Counted from the stretch's first letter, positions 51,951 to 61,153 are shown. The stretch is 64,000 bases of DNA from an uncultured Oscillospiraceae bacterium (GCA_910579775.1 CAJTUE010000006.1:1-64000); one strand, 5' to 3'. Notes: generated from the letters alone by a model not told the origin. Made by a program: numbers and translations.

Positions 51951-52009
51951 GCTATCTTCCTCCCCATCTTGTTTTCGCGCCGTAAGGAAAACCACGATTT
52001 GTGGAAAGC

Positions 52010-52038
52010 ATTATACCGCCCTTTTTCAATGAATTCAA
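52010..52038 (-). promoter_or_regulatory. Sigma-A promoter of the giant SLH gene
   Basis: Minus strand TTGAAT, 17 bases, TATAAT, about 60 bases before ATG 51950. Unlike the other large SLH gene it needs no alternative sigma factor. Confidence 0.8.
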
Positions 52039-52057
52039 TAGCTTTGCGCAATTTTTC

Positions 52058-52086
52058 TGGACATCTTTCAGAATATCTGCTATTCT
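52058..52086 (+). promoter_or_regulatory. Promoter of the ECF S-component gene
   Basis: TGGACA, 17 bases, TATTCT, about 33 bases before the start at 52119. Divergent from the SLH promoter. Confidence 0.6.
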
Positions 52087-52118
52087 AAATGCACAAAGAC
52101 CCAAAAGGAGGAAGCCTC

Positions 52119-52688
52119 ATGTCTCCAAAGTCCAAGAGCTACATCAAAGACCTTACTTTTTCCGCCATGTTCCTGGCCATCGGACTGGTACTCCCCTTCT
52201 TCACCGGGCAGCTGCATGCACTTGGCAACATGCTCTTGCCCATGCATCTGCCCGTACTGCTGTGCGGGCTGATCTGCGGCTGGCAATATGGCGGTCTGGT
52301 GGGTCTTGTCCTCCCGCTGCTGCGCAATGTGCTCTTTGGAATGCCCCGGATGCCCTTAGCCATTCCCATGGCTTTTGAGCTAGCGGCCTACGGCCTGATC
52401 GTGGGCTATCTCTATGGCCGCTCCAAGTGGAAATGTGTTTTGGCTCTCTACCGCTCGCTCCTGATCGCCATGGTAGGCGGCCGGATCGTTTGGGCGGCAG
52501 GCCGGGTGATCCTGGCGGGAGTCTCCAACGTTCCCTTCGGCTGGCAGGTCTTCCTTACCGCCGGATTTGTGGAGGCCGTGCCCGGCATCATCCTTCAGCT
52601 CACTCTCATTCCCGTCATTATGGTGGCTCTGGACCGCACAGGTATGGTCCCCTTCGGCAACAACGCCGCTGACCCGGAGCAGGCGTGA
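52119..52688 (+). CDS. ECF transporter S component
   Basis: 189 residues, about five to six membrane helices. DLTFSAMFLAIGLVLPFFTGQLHALGNMLLPMHLPVLLCGLICG is typical of vitamin-binding S components, and the PMHLPVLLCG motif with RNVLFGMPRMPLAIPMAFELA recalls the ThiW/HmpT-like branch. Substrate not assigned. ATG 52119 follows AGGAGG. TrmH gene follows almost directly. Confidence 0.85.
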   Translation: MSPKSKSYIKDLTFSAMFLAIGLVLPFFTGQLHALGNMLLPMHLPVLLCGLICGWQYGGLVGLVLPLLRNVLFGMPRMPLAIPMAFELAAYGLIVGYLYGRSKWKCVLALYRSLLIAMVGGRIVWAAGRVILAGVSNVPFGWQVFLTAGFVEAVPGIILQLTLIPVIMVALDRTGMVPFGNNAADPEQA

Positions 52689-52690
52689 CC

Positions 52691-53518
52691 ATGGCCGACG
52701 TTATTTCCGTTACCTCTCTGGATGACCCCCGCGTCGCCCCCTTCGCCTCTCTCACTGAGCGGCAGCTGCGCTCTAAAGTAGAGCCCACGCTGGGTATTTT
52801 CATTGCGGAAAGCCCCAAGGTCATTCACCGGGCGCTGGACGCGGGGCATGAGCCGCTGAGCCTTTTAATGGAGCGCCGCCATATTGAGGGCCAGGGGGCG
52901 GAGGTCATCGCCCGTTGTCCCGGCGTTCCCGTCTACACCGGGGAGGGAGCTCTGCTGGCCCAACTGGCAGGCTACCCATTGACCCGCGGAGTGCTGTGCG
53001 CCATGCGGCGGCCTGCCCTGCCCAGGGTGGAGGACCTGTGCCGCAACGCCCGGCGGGTGGCGGTGCTGGAGGATATCGTGGACCACACCAACATCGGCGC
53101 CATCTTCCGCTCCGCCGCCGCCCTGGGCGTGGACGCGGTGCTTTTGACCCCCTCCTGCTGCGACCCCCTCTACCGCCGCTCTGCTCGGGTGAGCATGGGC
53201 ACGGTGTTTCAGGTCCCCTGGACCCGGCTGGGAGAGGACCCGGCCGATTGGCCTCAAAAGGGTCTGGAGCGGCTCCACGCCTTAGATTTTCTCACGGTGG
53301 CCATGGCCCTGCGCCACGACACCATCGACATCACAGACCCCCTGCTGGCCGAAGCCCCCAAGCTGGCCGTCGTCTTAGGTACCGAGGGGGACGGGCTAAA
53401 GGAGTCCACCATCGCCCAGTGTCGCCACACCGTAAAAATACCCATGGCCCGTGGGGTGGATTCCCTCAACGTGGCCGCCGCCAGCGCGGTGGCATTCTGG
53501 GAGCTGCGGGCCCGATAA
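52691..53518 (+). CDS. TrmH-family RNA 2'-O-methyltransferase
   Basis: 275 residues. An N-terminal L30e-like substrate-binding domain is followed by a SPOUT domain with DIVDHTNIGAIFRSAAALGVDAV, VLGTEGDGLK and IPMARGVDSLNVAAASAVAF (the knot that binds SAM). The target could be rRNA or tRNA and cannot be read from the sequence. It starts 2 bases after the previous stop. Confidence 0.9.
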   Translation: MADVISVTSLDDPRVAPFASLTERQLRSKVEPTLGIFIAESPKVIHRALDAGHEPLSLLMERRHIEGQGAEVIARCPGVPVYTGEGALLAQLAGYPLTRGVLCAMRRPALPRVEDLCRNARRVAVLEDIVDHTNIGAIFRSAAALGVDAVLLTPSCCDPLYRRSARVSMGTVFQVPWTRLGEDPADWPQKGLERLHALDFLTVAMALRHDTIDITDPLLAEAPKLAVVLGTEGDGLKESTIAQCRHTVKIPMARGVDSLNVAAASAVAFWELRAR

Positions 53519-53524
53519 GCGGCC

Positions 53525-53553
53525 TTGCCATTCCTCCGCCTTTGTGGTAGAAT
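53525..53553 (+). promoter_or_regulatory. Promoter of the M50 protease gene
   Basis: TTGCCA, 17 bases, TAGAAT, about 35 bases before the start. Confidence 0.6.
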
Positions 53554-53587
53554 TATGTATTAATTCACTGGAAAGGAGGCCCACGCC

Positions 53588-54301
53588 ATGAGCTCTTTGC
53601 AAAACTTCCTGCAACACTTTGACCGTTTTTCCTTTCTCATGGCGGTCTTTTCCGCGGTGGCGGCCCTGCTCTGCCTCACCGTCCACGAGCTGTCCCACGG
53701 CGCGGTGGCCTATGTCTTGGGCGACCCCACCGCCAAGGACGAGGGCCGGCTGACCTTGAATCCCATCAAGCACATCGACCCCTTGGGCCTGCTGCTGATG
53801 ATCACCGCCCATGTGGGCTGGGCCAAGCCGGTGCCGGTGGATATGCGCTATTTCAAGCATCCCAAGCGGGACATGGCCCTCACCGCCCTGGCGGGGCCAG
53901 CCTCTAACTTCCTGCTGGCCTGGGTGTTTTTGCTTCTTGCCAATCTGCTTGGTCATCTGCTGGTCCTCTTTTCCCCCAGCATCGGCCTTTCCCCCTGGGG
54001 ACTTCTGCCCATGCTTTTTCTAATCAACGCCGCCGTCCTCTCCATTGGCCTGGGGGTGTTCAACCTCTTCCCGATCCCGCCCCTGGACGGCTCCAAGATC
54101 CTTTTTTCGTTTCTGCCCGACAAGATCTATTACACCATCCTCAGGTATGAGCGCTATATCATGATCCTCATGCTGGCGCTGGTTTGGGTGGGCGTGCTGG
54201 ACAAGCCCCTCTCCTTCCTGATGGTCCAGCTCCTCCGGGGGCTCTGCTTCCTCAGCGGCATGGACTTCGAGAATGTTTTGATCCTGTATTCTTTGACATA
54301 A
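53588..54301 (+). CDS. Site-2-protease family (M50) membrane metalloprotease
   Basis: 237 residues, about six membrane helices. Zinc-binding HELSHG, the second motif NLFPIPPLDGSKI and a GWAKPVPVD loop match the FtsH-linked YwhC-like group 3 S2P. It lacks a PDZ domain, so it is not RseP-like. It lies directly upstream of scpA, as in many Firmicutes. Confidence 0.9.
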   Translation: MSSLQNFLQHFDRFSFLMAVFSAVAALLCLTVHELSHGAVAYVLGDPTAKDEGRLTLNPIKHIDPLGLLLMITAHVGWAKPVPVDMRYFKHPKRDMALTALAGPASNFLLAWVFLLLANLLGHLLVLFSPSIGLSPWGLLPMLFLINAAVLSIGLGVFNLFPIPPLDGSKILFSFLPDKIYYTILRYERYIMILMLALVWVGVLDKPLSFLMVQLLRGLCFLSGMDFENVLILYSLT

Positions 54302-54335
54302 AGCTTCCCATTTTAACGAAAAGGTGGTGAGGGCC

Positions 54336-55136
54336 GTGGAGGAATTGACCTTCCATTTGGAAAAGGTAGTTAAGGCAAAGACCGACGATCTGGAGGATTT
54401 TACCGGCCCTCTGGACCTGATCCTCAGCCTTTTGAGCAAAAATAAGATGGAGATCAAGGACATTCAGATCTCCCTTATTCTGGAGCAGTATCTAGACTGG
54501 ATGGACCGGCGCAAGGCGTTGGACTTGGACGTAGCCAGCGAGTTTGTCACCATGGCCGCCCACCTGGTGTATATCAAGACCCGGATGCTCCTGTCCATCA
54601 ACGACGAGGAGGCTATGAGCGAGATGGAACAGCTCATTGCCTCCCTGGAGGAGCACCAGCGCCAGGAAAGCTATCTGAAGATCAAGGCTGTGGCCCCCCA
54701 ATTGGGGGAACGCTATCTCTACGGCCGGGACTACATCACCAAGGGTCCCGAGCATCTTCCCGTCAACAAGCTCTACCGCTATCAACACCAGCCAAACGAC
54801 CTCTTCCGAGCCATCTCCAATGTGCTGGAGCGGGTGGACAACCACCTCCCGCCCCCGCTGGCCGCCTTTGAGGGCATCGTGGGCCGGGAGCCCTACCCGG
54901 TGAGCGACAAGGCGGGCGAGGTCATCGCCCGGCTTCGCACCTTCGGGGTGGCCCGGTTCCTCTCCCTCTTTCAGGGCAGCCGCTCCCGCAGTGAGATCGT
55001 GGCGACCTTCCTGGCAGTGCTGGAGCTTTGCAAGGCCTGCCGGGTCCTTCTGGCGGGCAGCGCGGAGGACTGCACCGTCACCTGCATTGACGACACCGAC
55101 GCCGAGCTCACCGACATCTCGGTGGACGCGTATTAA
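54336..55136 (+). CDS. scpA: Segregation and condensation protein A
   Basis: Kleisin subunit linking SMC heads in chromosome condensation. 266 residues: DFTGPLDLILSLLSKNKMEIKDI at the N-terminus, ASEFVTMAAHLVYIKTRMLL, and a C-terminal winged helix (GSRSRSEIVATFLAVLELCKA). GTG 54336 is chosen by spacing from AAGGTGG; GTG 54324 or 54327 are possible. Followed 15 bases later by scpB. Confidence 0.92.
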   Translation: MEELTFHLEKVVKAKTDDLEDFTGPLDLILSLLSKNKMEIKDIQISLILEQYLDWMDRRKALDLDVASEFVTMAAHLVYIKTRMLLSINDEEAMSEMEQLIASLEEHQRQESYLKIKAVAPQLGERYLYGRDYITKGPEHLPVNKLYRYQHQPNDLFRAISNVLERVDNHLPPPLAAFEGIVGREPYPVSDKAGEVIARLRTFGVARFLSLFQGSRSRSEIVATFLAVLELCKACRVLLAGSAEDCTVTCIDDTDAELTDISVDAY

Positions 55137-55151
55137 AAGGAGGCGAACGAC

Positions 55152-55958
55152 ATGGAATTGAAGGACACCCAAGCCGCCCTGGAGGCCATTTTGTTCGCCT
55201 CCGGAGAGCCTGTAGGGGTGGAGCGGCTGTGCCTCACCCTGGAGCTGGACCGGGAGACGGTGGACGAGCTTTGCTCCCATTTGGCGGACCAGTACAGCTA
55301 CGAGCGGCGCGGCCTTCGTGTTCTGCGCCTGGACAACGCCTGGCAGATGGCCTCCGCCCCGGAATATGCCGACCTCATCCGCCAGACCTTCGAGAGCCGC
55401 AAGCCTGCCAAGCTCTCCCAGCCCGCCCTGGAGGTCCTTTCCATCATCGCCTACTTCCAGCCTACCACCCGGGCCTATGTGGACCAGGTCCGCGGGGTGG
55501 ACAGCTCGTACACCGTGGGACTCCTCCTGGAGCGGGAGCTCATCGAGGAATGCGGCCGCCTGGCGGTGCCAGGCCGGCCTATCCTCTACCGGACCACCAA
55601 AAACTTTCTGCGCTCCTTCAGCCTGTCCTCTCTGGATGAGCTACCCGAGCTGCCCAACTCCACCGCCGAGGACGGCCAGCTGACCCTGGAGATCCAGGCC
55701 AACATCGAAAAGCTCCGTGCCCAGCAGGAGCTGGCGGATATCTCCGACGACGAGCTGCTGGAGGCCGCGGCCAAGCTGGCCGCGGAGGAGGCGGCCCAGA
55801 CCCTGGACCCCGCCGACTTCCCCGCCGAGGAGGCCGTTCCCCCGCCCGAAGGGGACACGGGCGGGACAGCTCCGAACAAGGCGGACGCCTCACCCCCCGA
55901 GCCGCCGGCATCAGCTGAGCTCGCCCCCTCCGACGGCCTCGGGGAGAGTCTCTCATGA
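55152..55958 (+). CDS. scpB: Segregation and condensation protein B
   Basis: 268 residues: two winged helices (LEAILFASGEPVGVERLCLTL; LSQPALEVLSIIAYFQPTTRAYVDQVRGVDSSYTVGLLLERELIEE). Beyond the usual end there is a long acidic/Pro-rich C-terminal tail of roughly 75 residues, of unknown use. The stop overlaps the DUF2953 start (ATGA). Confidence 0.93.
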   Translation: MELKDTQAALEAILFASGEPVGVERLCLTLELDRETVDELCSHLADQYSYERRGLRVLRLDNAWQMASAPEYADLIRQTFESRKPAKLSQPALEVLSIIAYFQPTTRAYVDQVRGVDSSYTVGLLLERELIEECGRLAVPGRPILYRTTKNFLRSFSLSSLDELPELPNSTAEDGQLTLEIQANIEKLRAQQELADISDDELLEAAAKLAAEEAAQTLDPADFPAEEAVPPPEGDTGGTAPNKADASPPEPPASAELAPSDGLGESLS

Positions 55959-56563
55959 TCCCTCTGCTCATCGTCGCGCTGGTCCTCCTTGTTCTTCTCC
56001 TGCTCCCTGTGGGCGGTCGGGTACGCTATGATGAGGATGGCCTCTTCGCCGCGCTGAAGCTGGGCCCCGTTGTCATCCAGCTGTTCCCCCCCAAGAAAAA
56101 GCAGGAGAATAAGGCGGAGAAAAAAACCAAAAAGGACAAGCCCCAGCAGGCGGACGACCACCCCAAGAAGGGCGGAGCCCTGGCGCTGGTCAAGGCCTGT
56201 CTCCCCCTGGTCAAGCCCGCTTTGGACGGGGTGCGCAAACGGTTGACCATCAAGCATTTGACCCTTCACGTCATCTGGGCCGCCCCCGACCCCGCCGACG
56301 CCGCCCTGGGCTATGGCGCGGCCAACGCCGCCCTGGGCATCCTCTGGCCGGTCTTCTACCAGAACTTCAAGATCCGGGACTATGCCTTAGGCGTCGATGT
56401 GGACTTTGACGCCGCCCAGCCCTCCTTGTACGCCAAGGCCGACCTGACCATGACCGTGCTCCGGGTCCTCACCCTGGCCCTCCCCCTGCTGTTTCGTTTT
56501 TTCAAAATTTACCGCGCTGTCAACGCCGCCCCCAAAGGCGAAACTGTGAAGAAAGAGGCGTAA
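55955..56563 (+). CDS. DUF2953 protein
   Basis: 202 residues: one N-terminal membrane helix, a Lys-rich charged linker (KKKQENKAEKKTKKDK) and a DUF2953 domain (WAAPDPADAALGYGAANAALGILWP). In Bacillus and clostridia it sits next to YtfJ and is thought to act with it in the spore envelope; this is contextual. Four bases before ytfJ. Confidence 0.85.
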   Translation: MIPLLIVALVLLVLLLLPVGGRVRYDEDGLFAALKLGPVVIQLFPPKKKQENKAEKKTKKDKPQQADDHPKKGGALALVKACLPLVKPALDGVRKRLTIKHLTLHVIWAAPDPADAALGYGAANAALGILWPVFYQNFKIRDYALGVDVDFDAAQPSLYAKADLTMTVLRVLTLALPLLFRFFKIYRAVNAAPKGETVKKEA

Positions 56564-56567
56564 AACC

Positions 56568-56993
56568 ATGGACGAACAAATGAAGACTCCTCAAAGCCCG
56601 CGCCGTCCCATCGACTCCCTCATGACCACTACCCTGGCCAAGCTCAAGGAGATGGTGGATGTGGACGTGATCGTGGGCAAGCCCATCGAAACGCCCGACG
56701 GCACTACCCTCATCCCCGTCTCCCGCCTGTCCATGGGCTTCGGCTCCGGCGGCAGCGACTTTGCGGGCAAGAACCATAAGGACAACACCCCCTTCAACTT
56801 CGGCGGCGGCTCCGGCGCCGGGGTGAAGGTGGACCCGGTGGCCTTCCTCGTGGTCAAGGACGGCTCGGTGCGCCTGCTGCCCATCGGCATTCCCGCCGTC
56901 TCTCCCGCAGGCCGCGCGGTGGAGATGGTGCCTCAGCTGGTAGACAAAATCATCGACTATTTAGACCGTCAGAAGGATAGTTCTGCCCTGTAA
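56568..56993 (+). CDS. ytfJ: Spore protein YtfJ / GerW
   Basis: 141 residues: PIDSLMTTTLAKLKEMVDVDVIVGKPI, PVSRLSMGFGSGGSDF, a Gly-rich middle and VDPVAFLVVKDGSVRLLPI. Made under forespore control in Bacillus. Supports assignment of the host as a spore former. Confidence 0.93.
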   Translation: MDEQMKTPQSPRRPIDSLMTTTLAKLKEMVDVDVIVGKPIETPDGTTLIPVSRLSMGFGSGGSDFAGKNHKDNTPFNFGGGSGAGVKVDPVAFLVVKDGSVRLLPIGIPAVSPAGRAVEMVPQLVDKIIDYLDRQKDSSAL

Positions 56994-57003
56994 GCTCATA
57001 ATA

Positions 57004-57031
57004 AGGTCACCATCCTTCTGCGAGGTGACCT
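57004..57031 (+). promoter_or_regulatory. Hairpin covering the dacF ribosome binding site
   Basis: AGGTCACC (57004-57011) pairs perfectly with GGTGACCT (57024-57031); the loop is 12 bases. The 3' arm contains the Shine-Dalgarno GAGGTGA of the TTG start at 57035, so folding should hide it. It may limit translation or respond to a factor. Confidence 0.5.
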
Positions 57032-57034
57032 GCA

Positions 57035-58213
57035 TTGGCTCGGCTGCGTTCTATCCTTTCCGCCCTGTTGTGCGTTTTTCTTCTTTTTTGTCCTCTCTCC
57101 GTCCCGGCCCGCGCCCTTGAGACCTCCGCCGCCAGCGCGGTGGTCATGGACGCCGGGTCGGGCCGTGTGGTCTATGCCAAAAACCCCCACGCAGAGCGCT
57201 CCATCGCCTCCATCACCAAGTTGATGACCGCCTTGGTGGCCTCTGAGCAGTCCGATGACCTGGACGAACCGGTCACCGTGGACTCCAGAGCTGTGGGCAC
57301 CGAGGGATCCTCTATGTATTTGGACTACAACGAGGAACTGCCTCTGCGCCATCTGCTCTACGGCCTCCTTCTGCGCTCGGGCAATGACGCAGCCGTGGCC
57401 ATCGCCATCCACATCGCCGGAGATGTGGAGGTCTTTGCCGAGCTCATGAATCAAAAGGCCGCCGACCTGGGTCTTCAGCACTCCCACTTTGCCAACCCAA
57501 ATGGGCTGGAGGTGGAGGGGCATTATTCCTCCGCCTACGACATGGCGCTCATCGCCCGCGCCGTGCTGGCCGACCCCGTGCTGGCGGAGATCGTCGCCAC
57601 CAAGTCCATCACCCTTGGGGAGCGGTATATGGAAAACCACAACAAGCTCCTGAGCCGCTACGAGGGCTGTATCGGCCTTAAGACCGGCTACACCAAGGCG
57701 GCAGGCCGCACTTTGGTCTCCGCCGCCCAGCGCATGGGAACCACCTTTATCGCCGTCACCCTCTGCGATCCCAACGACTGGGACGATCACACAGCCCTGC
57801 TGGACTACGCCTTTGCCAACTACCACTCCCACCTGCTGGCCCGGGGCGGCAAGGCCCTGGCCACCGTAGCGGTGGAGGGCAGCCTTGCCCGGGCCGTCCC
57901 CGTGGTCACCGCCTCTGAGGTGCGCTACCCTCTCACGGATGACGAGGTCCCCACCGTCCGCATCCGGCTCCCCGCCCGGCTCAAGGCCCCGGTCCTTCAA
58001 GGGGAGGTGGTGGGCGCGCTGGTCTACTCCCTGGACGGCAAGGAGATCGGCCGCACCGACCTGATTGCCGCCGTCTCCGCCCCCGACGATTCCGCCGCGC
58101 GGCTGAACACGCCCCGATGGAGCTTTCGCCTCCCCGGTGCCAACGTCTTTTCCCCCGCTTTGCCCCGCTGGCGGGGTCTTCTATCCCGCTCCGGAGCGTT
58201 TTTGACCATCTAA
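57035..58213 (+). CDS. dacF: Serine-type D-alanyl-D-alanine carboxypeptidase (DacF-like)
   Basis: 392 residues, S11 family. Signal peptide (SILSALLCVFLLFCPLSVPARA). Active-site SITK (catalytic Ser and Lys), SGND and KTGYT motifs are all present. A C-terminal beta domain is followed by a short end without a clear amphipathic anchor. The TTG start is supported by GAGGTGACC. In Bacillus DacF works in spore cortex formation; the ytfJ neighbour agrees. Confidence 0.9.
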   Translation: MARLRSILSALLCVFLLFCPLSVPARALETSAASAVVMDAGSGRVVYAKNPHAERSIASITKLMTALVASEQSDDLDEPVTVDSRAVGTEGSSMYLDYNEELPLRHLLYGLLLRSGNDAAVAIAIHIAGDVEVFAELMNQKAADLGLQHSHFANPNGLEVEGHYSSAYDMALIARAVLADPVLAEIVATKSITLGERYMENHNKLLSRYEGCIGLKTGYTKAAGRTLVSAAQRMGTTFIAVTLCDPNDWDDHTALLDYAFANYHSHLLARGGKALATVAVEGSLARAVPVVTASEVRYPLTDDEVPTVRIRLPARLKAPVLQGEVVGALVYSLDGKEIGRTDLIAAVSAPDDSAARLNTPRWSFRLPGANVFSPALPRWRGLLSRSGAFLTI

Positions 58214-58230
58214 GCAAGGAGGTGCTCTCC

Positions 58231-58932
58231 GTGGAGGAACGCATCCAAAAGCTCCTGTCCGCCGCCGGGGTCTGCTCCCGGCGGCAGGGGGAGGAATACC
58301 TTCTGGCTGGGCGGGTCACCGTCAACGGTCTCCCCGCCTCTCTGGGGGACAAGGCGGACCCGGGTCGGGATGCCGTCGCGCTGGACGGCGTCCCCCTTCG
58401 TCCCATCTCCCACCATACATACTTGATGCTTCACAAGCCCCCCGGCTATATTACCACCCTCTCCGATGAGAAGGGACGCAAAACTGCAGCCGAGCTGGTG
58501 GCGGACTGCGGCGTCCGGGTCTGGCCGGTGGGACGGCTGGACTACGCCTCCGAGGGGCTTTTGCTTCTCACCGACGACGGAGACCTGACCCACCGCCTCA
58601 CCCATCCCCGCCATGAGATCGAAAAGGAATACCACGTCACCGTCACAGGTGACGTGGAGGCCGCTCTCCCCATCCTCCGGGGCCCGTTGGAGCTGGACGG
58701 ACAGCCTCTGGCTCCCGCCCAGCTGGAGGTCCTGGCGCCCAACCAGCTCCGGGTCATCATCCACCAGGGCAAAAACCGTCAGGTGCGGCGGATGTGCGCC
58801 CTGGCGGGGCTGGAGGTCCAGCGTCTGGTCCGGGTGCGGGAGGGAGACCTGCTGCTGGGCTCCCTGCCCCGGGGAAAATGGCGGCGGCTCACCTCCCAAG
58901 AGGTGTCCCGGCTGAAAAATGCAAGTGAATGA
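58231..58932 (+). CDS. RsuA/RluB-type rRNA pseudouridine synthase
   Basis: 233 residues: an N-terminal S4 RNA-binding domain (RIQKLLSAAGVCSRRQGEEYLLAGRVTVNG) and a catalytic domain with the Asp in GRLDYASEGLLLLTDDG and NRQVRRMCALAG. Modifies 16S or 23S rRNA; which one is not decided. GTG 58231 follows AAGGAGG by 7 to 8 bases; the frame continues upstream inside dacF but lacks support there. Confidence 0.9.
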   Translation: MEERIQKLLSAAGVCSRRQGEEYLLAGRVTVNGLPASLGDKADPGRDAVALDGVPLRPISHHTYLMLHKPPGYITTLSDEKGRKTAAELVADCGVRVWPVGRLDYASEGLLLLTDDGDLTHRLTHPRHEIEKEYHVTVTGDVEAALPILRGPLELDGQPLAPAQLEVLAPNQLRVIIHQGKNRQVRRMCALAGLEVQRLVRVREGDLLLGSLPRGKWRRLTSQEVSRLKNASE

Positions 58933-58952
58933 ATTTTTTCTTGCAAAAGCCC

Positions 58953-58981
58953 TTGCCTTTCCCTTTTTATTGGAGTATGAT
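58953..58981 (+). promoter_or_regulatory. Promoter of the RpiR-family regulator gene
   Basis: TTGCCT, 17 bases, TATGAT, about 50 bases before ATG 59031. Confidence 0.6.
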
Positions 58982-59030
58982 AGGGGCTGACGGATTTTTT
59001 CGGCCCAGGCCGTGACGGAGGTTTTACCTT

Positions 59031-59903
59031 ATGAACCGTGATATTTTAGCCGCGATCCAAGAGCAGATGCCCACCTTTTCCAAGGGGCAGAAGCTTATTG
59101 CCAATTTTATCCTCAGCTCCTATGACAAGGCCGCCTTCATGACCGCCAGCAAGCTGGGCAAGACGGTGAAGGTCAGCGAATCCACCGTGGTCCGCTTTGC
59201 CGCCGAGCTGGGCTACGACGGCTATCCCGCCATGCAGCGCACCCTCCAGGAGATGATCCGCAACAAGCTCACCTCCGTACAGCGCATCGAGGTCTCCGAC
59301 GACCGCATCGGTAACCACGACATCCTTTCCATGGTCATGCAGTCGGACATGGACAAGGTCCGCCTCACTCTGGAGCAGATCGACCGCGCCGCCTTTGATG
59401 GCGCGGTAAGCGACATTGTCGCCGCCAAGCGCATTTACATCCTGGGCGTCCGCTCCGCCGGGGCCATCTCTACCTTCCTGGCCTTCTACTTCAACCTGAT
59501 CTTTGAAAACGTCACCCATGTGGCGGCGTCCTCCGCCAGCGAAGTGTTTGAACAGCTTTTGCGGGTGGGCCCCGACGACGTGGTCATCGGGGCCAGCTTC
59601 CCCCGCTATTCCAAGCGCACCGTGGCGGCCATGGCCTTTGCCCACGACCGGGGGGCGCGGGTCATCGCCATTACCGACTCGGAGACCTCTCCCCTGTCTG
59701 ATACCGCAGACCGGGTGCTCATGGCAAAGAGCGACATGGTGTCCTTTGTGGATTCCCTGGTCGCCCCTCTCAGTCTGGTCAACGCCCTGATCGTGGCCAT
59801 CAGCCGGGTCAAAAAGCAGGATATCTCCAAATCTCTCGGAGAACTGGAGCACATCTGGGCGGAGTATGAAGTCTACGAGACCGTGGAGGACCAGGCCCAT
59901 TGA
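59031..59903 (+). CDS. MurR/RpiR-family transcriptional regulator
   Basis: 290 residues. The N-terminal HTH (SKGQKLIANFILSSYDKAAFMTASKLGKTVKVSESTVVRFAAELGYDGYPAMQ) is followed by a SIS sugar-phosphate domain (RIYILGVRSAGAISTFLAFY, DVVIGASFPRYSKRTVAAMAFA). Usually senses a phosphosugar. It heads a run that continues through the flavoprotein, cmk, plsC and ispH genes, with 4-base overlaps. Confidence 0.9.
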   Translation: MNRDILAAIQEQMPTFSKGQKLIANFILSSYDKAAFMTASKLGKTVKVSESTVVRFAAELGYDGYPAMQRTLQEMIRNKLTSVQRIEVSDDRIGNHDILSMVMQSDMDKVRLTLEQIDRAAFDGAVSDIVAAKRIYILGVRSAGAISTFLAFYFNLIFENVTHVAASSASEVFEQLLRVGPDDVVIGASFPRYSKRTVAAMAFAHDRGARVIAITDSETSPLSDTADRVLMAKSDMVSFVDSLVAPLSLVNALIVAISRVKKQDISKSLGELEHIWAEYEVYETVEDQAH

Positions 59904-61153
59904 CCGGCGGCAGGATCGTCGTCGTTGGCGGCGGCGCGGCAGGCATGATGGCCGCCCTCACCGCCCGGCAGGCTGGGGCGGCGGTCACCCTGCTGGAGCG
60001 TAACCCCAAGCTGGGCCGCAAGCTATACATCACCGGAAAGGGCCGCTGCAACCTCACCAACCACTGCACCGTGGACGAGGCTCTGGCCCACATCCCCCGT
60101 AATGGCAAATTCCTTTACAGCGCTATGTCCGCCTTTCCCCCCTCCGGCACCGAGGCATTCTTTGAGGGGCTGGGCGTTCCCCTGAAGGCTGAGCGGGGCA
60201 ACCGTGTCTTTCCCGTCTCCGATAAGGCCAGCGATATCATCGACGCGCTGTTTGCCTCCCTGCGCCACGCGGGGGTGTCCATCGTGGAAGCCCGCGCCTC
60301 CGCCTTGGAGCTCAAGCACGGAAGGGTCACAGCGGTCAAGACCGACGTTGGCTCCTTCCCTGCCGAAGCGGTTATATTGGCCACCGGAGGCCTCTCCTAT
60401 CCCGCCACCGGCTCTACCGGCGACGGCTACGCCCTGGCTCAAAGCGCGGGGCACACCGTCATAGAGCCTCGGGGCTCCTTAGTGCCGCTGGAGGCGGAGG
60501 GCTGCGCGCCTCTGCAGGGGCTGTCGCTGAAAAATGTCTCTCTGGCGGTCACGGGCAAAAAGCCAAAACCGGTCTACCGGGAGCAGGGGGAGCTTCTCTT
60601 CACCCACTTTGGCCTCACCGGGCCGCTGGTGCTCTCCGCCTCTGCCCATCTGCGCCATTATGACCGCGAGACTTACACCGCCCACATCGACCTCAAGCCC
60701 GCCCTGACCCCGGAGCATCTGGAGGCCCGGATGGTGCGGGACCTGGCGGAATACGCCAACCGGGACCTGTCCAACTACATCCTCACCCTGGTCCCCCATC
60801 TGCTGGGGCCGGTGGTCCTGGAGCGCTCTGGCGTCCAAGGGAATGTAAAGCTTCATTCCCTTACAAAGGAAGCCCGCCGCGCTCTGGCCGAAACGCTGAA
60901 GGACCTGACCTTCCCCATCACCGGTCCCCGCCCGGTGGCGGAGGCTATTGTCACCACCGGCGGAGTCAACGTAAAGGAGGTCGCCCCTGGCACCATGGCC
61001 TCCAAGCTTTGTGAAGGCTTATACCTTGCCGGAGAGCTTCTGGACGTAGACGGCTACACCGGCGGGTTCAACCTCCAGATCGCCTGGTGTACCGGCCGGG
61101 CGGCGGGGGTGGCTGCCGCCAGGTACATATCAGAAGGAGGAGATCACCTATGA
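59900..61153 (+). CDS. HI0933/BaiN-type FAD-dependent oxidoreductase
   Basis: 417 residues: GRIVVVGGGAAGMMAALTARQAGAAVTLLERNPKLGRKLYITGKGRCNLTN is the family FAD loop. LATGGLSYPATGSTGDGY and TTGGVNVKEVAPGTMASKL..LYLAGELLDVDGYTGGFNLQIAWCTG complete the signature. The family includes BaiN of the bile-acid pathway, but no other bai gene is here, so the substrate is open. TTG start, GGAGG upstream, overlap with the regulator stop. Confidence 0.88.
   Translation: MTGGRIVVVGGGAAGMMAALTARQAGAAVTLLERNPKLGRKLYITGKGRCNLTNHCTVDEALAHIPRNGKFLYSAMSAFPPSGTEAFFEGLGVPLKAERGNRVFPVSDKASDIIDALFASLRHAGVSIVEARASALELKHGRVTAVKTDVGSFPAEAVILATGGLSYPATGSTGDGYALAQSAGHTVIEPRGSLVPLEAEGCAPLQGLSLKNVSLAVTGKKPKPVYREQGELLFTHFGLTGPLVLSASAHLRHYDRETYTAHIDLKPALTPEHLEARMVRDLAEYANRDLSNYILTLVPHLLGPVVLERSGVQGNVKLHSLTKEARRALAETLKDLTFPITGPRPVAEAIVTTGGVNVKEVAPGTMASKLCEGLYLAGELLDVDGYTGGFNLQIAWCTGRAAGVAAARYISEGGDHL

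Noticed and set aside
59900..61153. Bile-acid 7-dehydroxylation gene baiN
   Set aside because: The protein is in the same HI0933 family, but no other bai genes occur nearby and the position between a regulator and cmk suggests a general clostridial gene.
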